Of a stretch of 64,000 bases of DNA, positions 61,522-64,000 are shown one piece after another. The stretch lies in NCBI GenBank assembly GCA_017521925.1, contig JAFXBG010000015.1, forward strand, positions 1 to 64,000. Reading direction: 5' to 3'. Position numbers and translations under genes: made by a program. The notes beneath the pieces are model-generated. The model had not been told where the DNA came from, searched no databases, and worked only from the letters and a program-made list of their open reading frames with translations. Numbering within the stretch: position 1 is the first letter of the stretch; the number at the start of each line of letters is the position of its first letter. The DNA comes from Clostridia bacterium. GTDB taxonomy: Bacteria; Bacillota; Clostridia; Oscillospirales; Acutalibacteraceae.

Positions 61522-62748
61522 ATGAAGACAAAAATTACAGCGATTATTTTAATTTTATCGTTAACGATTTCTTTTTTACTTTCAGGGTGCTCAGAGGATG
61601 TTGTTAAGAATTTAAGCGATGATATTGAACCCGATACTTATATCCTTTATGATGATATTTTTGAACATGAGGATTATTCAGACTTTGCGTTAAAGCTTTT
61701 CGAAAAGTGCTTCGACGGTGAGGATAACACCCTTGTATCGCCTCTGTCAATTGCACTTGCTTTTGCAATGGTAGCCGAGGGTGCGGACGATGAAACCCTT
61801 GCAGAAATTGAAGATGTATTGGGAATGAACATTGAAGAATTAAGAGTGTTCGCACAGGGATTTCTGAAAGAAAACAAGCAGTTAAGCACATCAAACTCTG
61901 TATGGATTAATAACGTTGACGGATTTAATGTTAATAAAGATTTCCTTAAGAATAATTCTGCTTACCACAATGCTGAGGTTTTTGAGGGTAAATTCAACGA
62001 CAAAATCGTAGACGAAATCAACAAATGGGTCAGAAAAAACACCGACGGTATGATTGAAAAAATAGTTGATAGCCTTGACGAAAGAGCCGTTATGTGTTTA
62101 GTCAATGCTTTGCTTTTTGATGCAAAGTGGGAAGATGTTTACGACGAGCATCAGGTTAGTGACGGCGTTTTTGTTACAGAAAAAGCCGAGATTGAGCCTG
62201 TAAAGTATATGCACAGTTCTGAAAATCTTTATATTAAAGATGAAAAAGCTACAGGCTTTGTAAAATACTACGAGGGCAGAGAGTACGCCTTTGTAGCATT
62301 GCTCCCCGATGTGGGTGTTAGTGTAGAGGAGTATGTAAGCACACTTGACGGCGAAAGGCTTGAAGAACTTTTAGAAAATGCTGAGGAAACGGAAGTCCGT
62401 ACAAAAATCCCTAAGTTTGAGTACGAAACGGATTTAAACCTTAAGTCTGTGCTTAAAGATATGGGTATGGAAAAAGCCTTTGATGAGGAAAAGGCGGATT
62501 TTTCTAAGCTTGGTCAGATTCAGGACGGTAACATCTGGATTGGGGATGTACTGCACAGTACAAAAATCACAGTAGCCGAGCAGGGCACAAAAGCAGGTGC
62601 CGCAACGGCAGTTATAATGTACGGCAACGGTGCATTGCCCTCTGAGCCAAAAGAAGTGTATCTTGAAAGACCTTTTGTGTATATGATAGTTGATATGGAA
62701 AATCACCTTCCTGTGTTTATGGGCACGGTTATGAGCATAGCTGATTGA
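61522..62748 (+). CDS. Serpin (serine/cysteine peptidase inhibitor), lipoprotein
   Basis: A 408-residue serpin. A lipoprotein signal is at 1-22 (lipobox LLSGC, Cys22), so it is held on the outer membrane face. The serpin core includes TLVSPLSIALAFAMVAEGA, LSTSNSVWIN, VNALLFDAKW and the C-terminal ERPFVYMIVD. The hinge of the reactive loop, EQGTKAGAATAVIM, has the small residues needed for insertion, so it is probably inhibitory. By analogy with other serpins P1 is near MYGNG, likely Asn or Gly; target is uncertain. The start follows AAAGGAGG directly after element D. Confidence 0.93.
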   Translation: MKTKITAIILILSLTISFLLSGCSEDVVKNLSDDIEPDTYILYDDIFEHEDYSDFALKLFEKCFDGEDNTLVSPLSIALAFAMVAEGADDETLAEIEDVLGMNIEELRVFAQGFLKENKQLSTSNSVWINNVDGFNVNKDFLKNNSAYHNAEVFEGKFNDKIVDEINKWVRKNTDGMIEKIVDSLDERAVMCLVNALLFDAKWEDVYDEHQVSDGVFVTEKAEIEPVKYMHSSENLYIKDEKATGFVKYYEGREYAFVALLPDVGVSVEEYVSTLDGERLEELLENAEETEVRTKIPKFEYETDLNLKSVLKDMGMEKAFDEEKADFSKLGQIQDGNIWIGDVLHSTKITVAEQGTKAGAATAVIMYGNGALPSEPKEVYLERPFVYMIVDMENHLPVFMGTVMSIAD

Positions 62749-62834
62749 AAGTTGAAAATGAAAAATTGAAAGTTTCGGTGCCACACTGACACGTGCGTTT
62801 GGAAAGTGTATGGAAAATAGGATATAGTAAAAGA

Positions 62835-62868
62835 AAAGCTCAGCAGAAATTTACATCCGCTGAGCTTT
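62835..62868. terminator. Terminator between serpin and sigma-partner gene
   Basis: AAAGCTCAGC / GCTGAGCTTT stem, 14-nt loop, T-rich on the plus side and A-rich on the other. Confidence 0.8.
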
Positions 62869-62894
62869 CTTTATTGAGATTGTAATGTTATTTG

Positions 62895-63953
62895 TTATTT
62901 AAGTCTGGCACTTATGGTACCGTTTGAGTAGGTGTTGGTGGGATTTTCATCGTAAAATTCTGCATTTGTTACCTCTTTGGGAGTATAAATCAGTTCCAGG
63001 GTTTTGGTTACTGTTTCGCCTGAGGTAAAGGTTACGGTTACATCTATAGTAGTACCGTCAACAAGACGTTTGAAAATCTGATTCTGATAATTAAAGAATC
63101 CTATCATATCGTTTGCTCTTGCATATTCACGCAGAGTTTCTTGTTCTTCTTCAGTTACTACTGTAGGGGCAGAGCTTTTAAGACCACCTGAAATTGTTCT
63201 TGCCCAGCCGAATTTTGCTTTAAGCTCATCTTCGTTTTCGGAATATACATAGCTTTCTGTGCAGTTGTAGCCTTTGTGAAATCGTGCATATTCATAAGGA
63301 GAAGAAAAGTATCTTCCGGCACTTTCATAGGTGGCATCGGGCGTATATACAGGATTAAAGCCCAGATGTATAGTGGTGTTTTTGTCGTAATTGTAGGTGT
63401 ATTCCTGACGGGATAATTCGTAGCTGAATGAAATTATGTGATTATGCATTTCTTTATCTTCATTATCGAATTTATTATAGTCTTTGATGTGGACAGGTAC
63501 AAAACTTCCGTCGCTGAATTTGTAGGTGACAGTTTTAATATCTTCGCCCGCCACATTGATGTTGAGGTTTGTTTTGAAGCTGTGAAACAGAAAGCTTTTG
63601 GTAATGTCGTAGTATGGTGCATCCTCCAAAAGCACTTCGTCAAAATCAAAGATAACAAGATTTCCGCATAGGTTTTCCAGTTCAACAAACGCATCTCTTG
63701 TTATTTCATCAGCTGATGCTATGCCTTCTTCGTCCAAGGTCTGGGCATTGGCTACTATTATAAAATTATGTTCTTTGTGGGGCATAAGAGATGGTACAAA
63801 TACAATGCCTGCCAGAATTACAAGTACAAGACAGGCGGCGATTAGTGCGGTGCGCTTAATTTTTTTAGGCTTTGAAAATGTAAAGGTTTCGTTTTCGAGG
63901 GTGCAGTAGGATTTAAGCATTTTATCAAGTTTTTCATCATTATAGTTACTCAT
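62895..63953 (-). CDS. Sigma-factor partner membrane protein (probable anti-sigma)
   Basis: A 352-residue single-pass protein: cytoplasmic part 1-38, TM segment about 37-58 (TALIAACLVLVILAGIVFVPSL), extracellular domain of mixed beta type rich in Tyr. The start at 63953 follows AAAGGAG and overlaps the end of an ECF sigma gene by 8 bp. The extracellular domain is not one I recognise, and it differs from the repeats of the 60074 protein and from DUF4179. Confidence 0.72.
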   Translation of the reverse strand: MSNYNDEKLDKMLKSYCTLENETFTFSKPKKIKRTALIAACLVLVILAGIVFVPSLMPHKEHNFIIVANAQTLDEEGIASADEITRDAFVELENLCGNLVIFDFDEVLLEDAPYYDITKSFLFHSFKTNLNINVAGEDIKTVTYKFSDGSFVPVHIKDYNKFDNEDKEMHNHIISFSYELSRQEYTYNYDKNTTIHLGFNPVYTPDATYESAGRYFSSPYEYARFHKGYNCTESYVYSENEDELKAKFGWARTISGGLKSSAPTVVTEEEQETLREYARANDMIGFFNYQNQIFKRLVDGTTIDVTVTFTSGETVTKTLELIYTPKEVTNAEFYDENPTNTYSNGTISARLK

Positions 63954-64000
63954 TATTAAGCTCCTTTCGTAAGTCTTGCCGTGCAGCACTTAAGCGGGAT
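63946..64000 (-). CDS. ECF sigma factor, C-terminal end (partial)
   Basis: The last 55 bp of the window, on the minus strand, encode SRLSAARQDLRKELNNE followed by a stop. This is the usual end of sigma region 4 (SRLxxARxxLRxxL). The gene continues beyond the window, and its stop overlaps the start of the membrane partner by 8 bp. Confidence 0.75.
   Translation of the reverse strand, partial: SRLSAARQDLRKELNNE

Noticed and set aside
1-64000. CRISPR array, prophage or intact insertion sequence
   Set aside because: No regularly spaced repeats of CRISPR type, no phage structural genes and no full transposase were seen. Only recombinase remnants at 51-52.5 kb are present.

Overview
The window looks like a chromosomal segment from a strictly anaerobic gut Firmicute, most likely an Oscillospirales/Ruminococcaceae (Ruminococcus-like) bacterium. 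The evidence is moderate-to-low GC with strong AGGAGG ribosome binding sites, type I dockerin repeats on four secreted proteins, a serpin lipoprotein, a flavodiiron/superoxide reductase/rubredoxin oxygen-defence operon, and NADP-type glutamate dehydrogenase. Apart from the dockerin proteins and a small island beside an initiator tRNA gene, most of it is ordinary chromosome with intergenic repeats.

Layout. 1-2.6 kb: the 3' end of a Tex-type S1 protein, then a tryptophan T-box leader driving a lone trpB, then a membrane protein. 2.6-6.5 kb: O2/ROS defence genes (flavodiiron fusion, superoxide reductase, rubredoxin), an Fe-S protein and a divergent Crp/Fnr regulator with a perfect palindromic operator. 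6.6-10.6 kb: a small DUF1874-like protein, a MATE exporter, three unknown small proteins and a YfcE phosphodiesterase. 10.7-15.3 kb: YfhO + GtrB + GtrA, a probable surface-glycosylation set. 15.4-20 kb: a dockerin protein and two divergent ECF sigma/membrane-partner pairs. 20-26.6 kb: valS and a heterodimeric ABC exporter. 26.7-35.7 kb: dockerin-CAP protein, pyk, gdhA, dockerin cysteine peptidase with a starch-binding module, and a cohesin-like/dockerin protein. 35.8-43.8 kb: lepA, a zinc-ribbon membrane protein, rpsI-rplM, ROK glucokinase, beta-phosphoglucomutase-like HAD, trpS and an aminotransferase. 44-50.5 kb: a DHHW/SGNH-like membrane protein, a PPase-like/Nudix fusion, a CHAP cell-wall protein and two adjacent radical SAM genes. 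50.6-54.2 kb: an initiator tRNA gene followed by an accessory island with two truncated serine-recombinase 3' ends around a ZIP transporter, a TrmH methyltransferase and a DUF1349 protein. 54.2-64 kb: an MBOAT/SGNH acetylation pair, a TetR-controlled membrane operon, a third sigma/partner pair, the serpin, and a fourth sigma/partner pair running off the end.

The most interesting unexplained signal is a dispersed intergenic element of about 70-75 bp. There are four full copies (A 19998-20067, B 28040-28114, C 41514-41583, D 61432-61506), all in the same orientation, and a fifth half-copy (52266-52290, opposite strand) joined to the 3' end of a recombinase fragment. Copies A and D can form a terminal hairpin with an invariant GGCTA loop but completely different stem sequences, and a first small hairpin whose stem also differs at all four pairs. 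That pattern suggests selection on structure. It is often next to a second, palindromic GGGGCGAT-type repeat. Other notable points are four ECF sigma/partner modules in 64 kb, a Crp/Fnr palindrome exactly 41.5 bp upstream of a predicted start site, and an initiator tRNA gene with two U-U mismatches in its T-stem.
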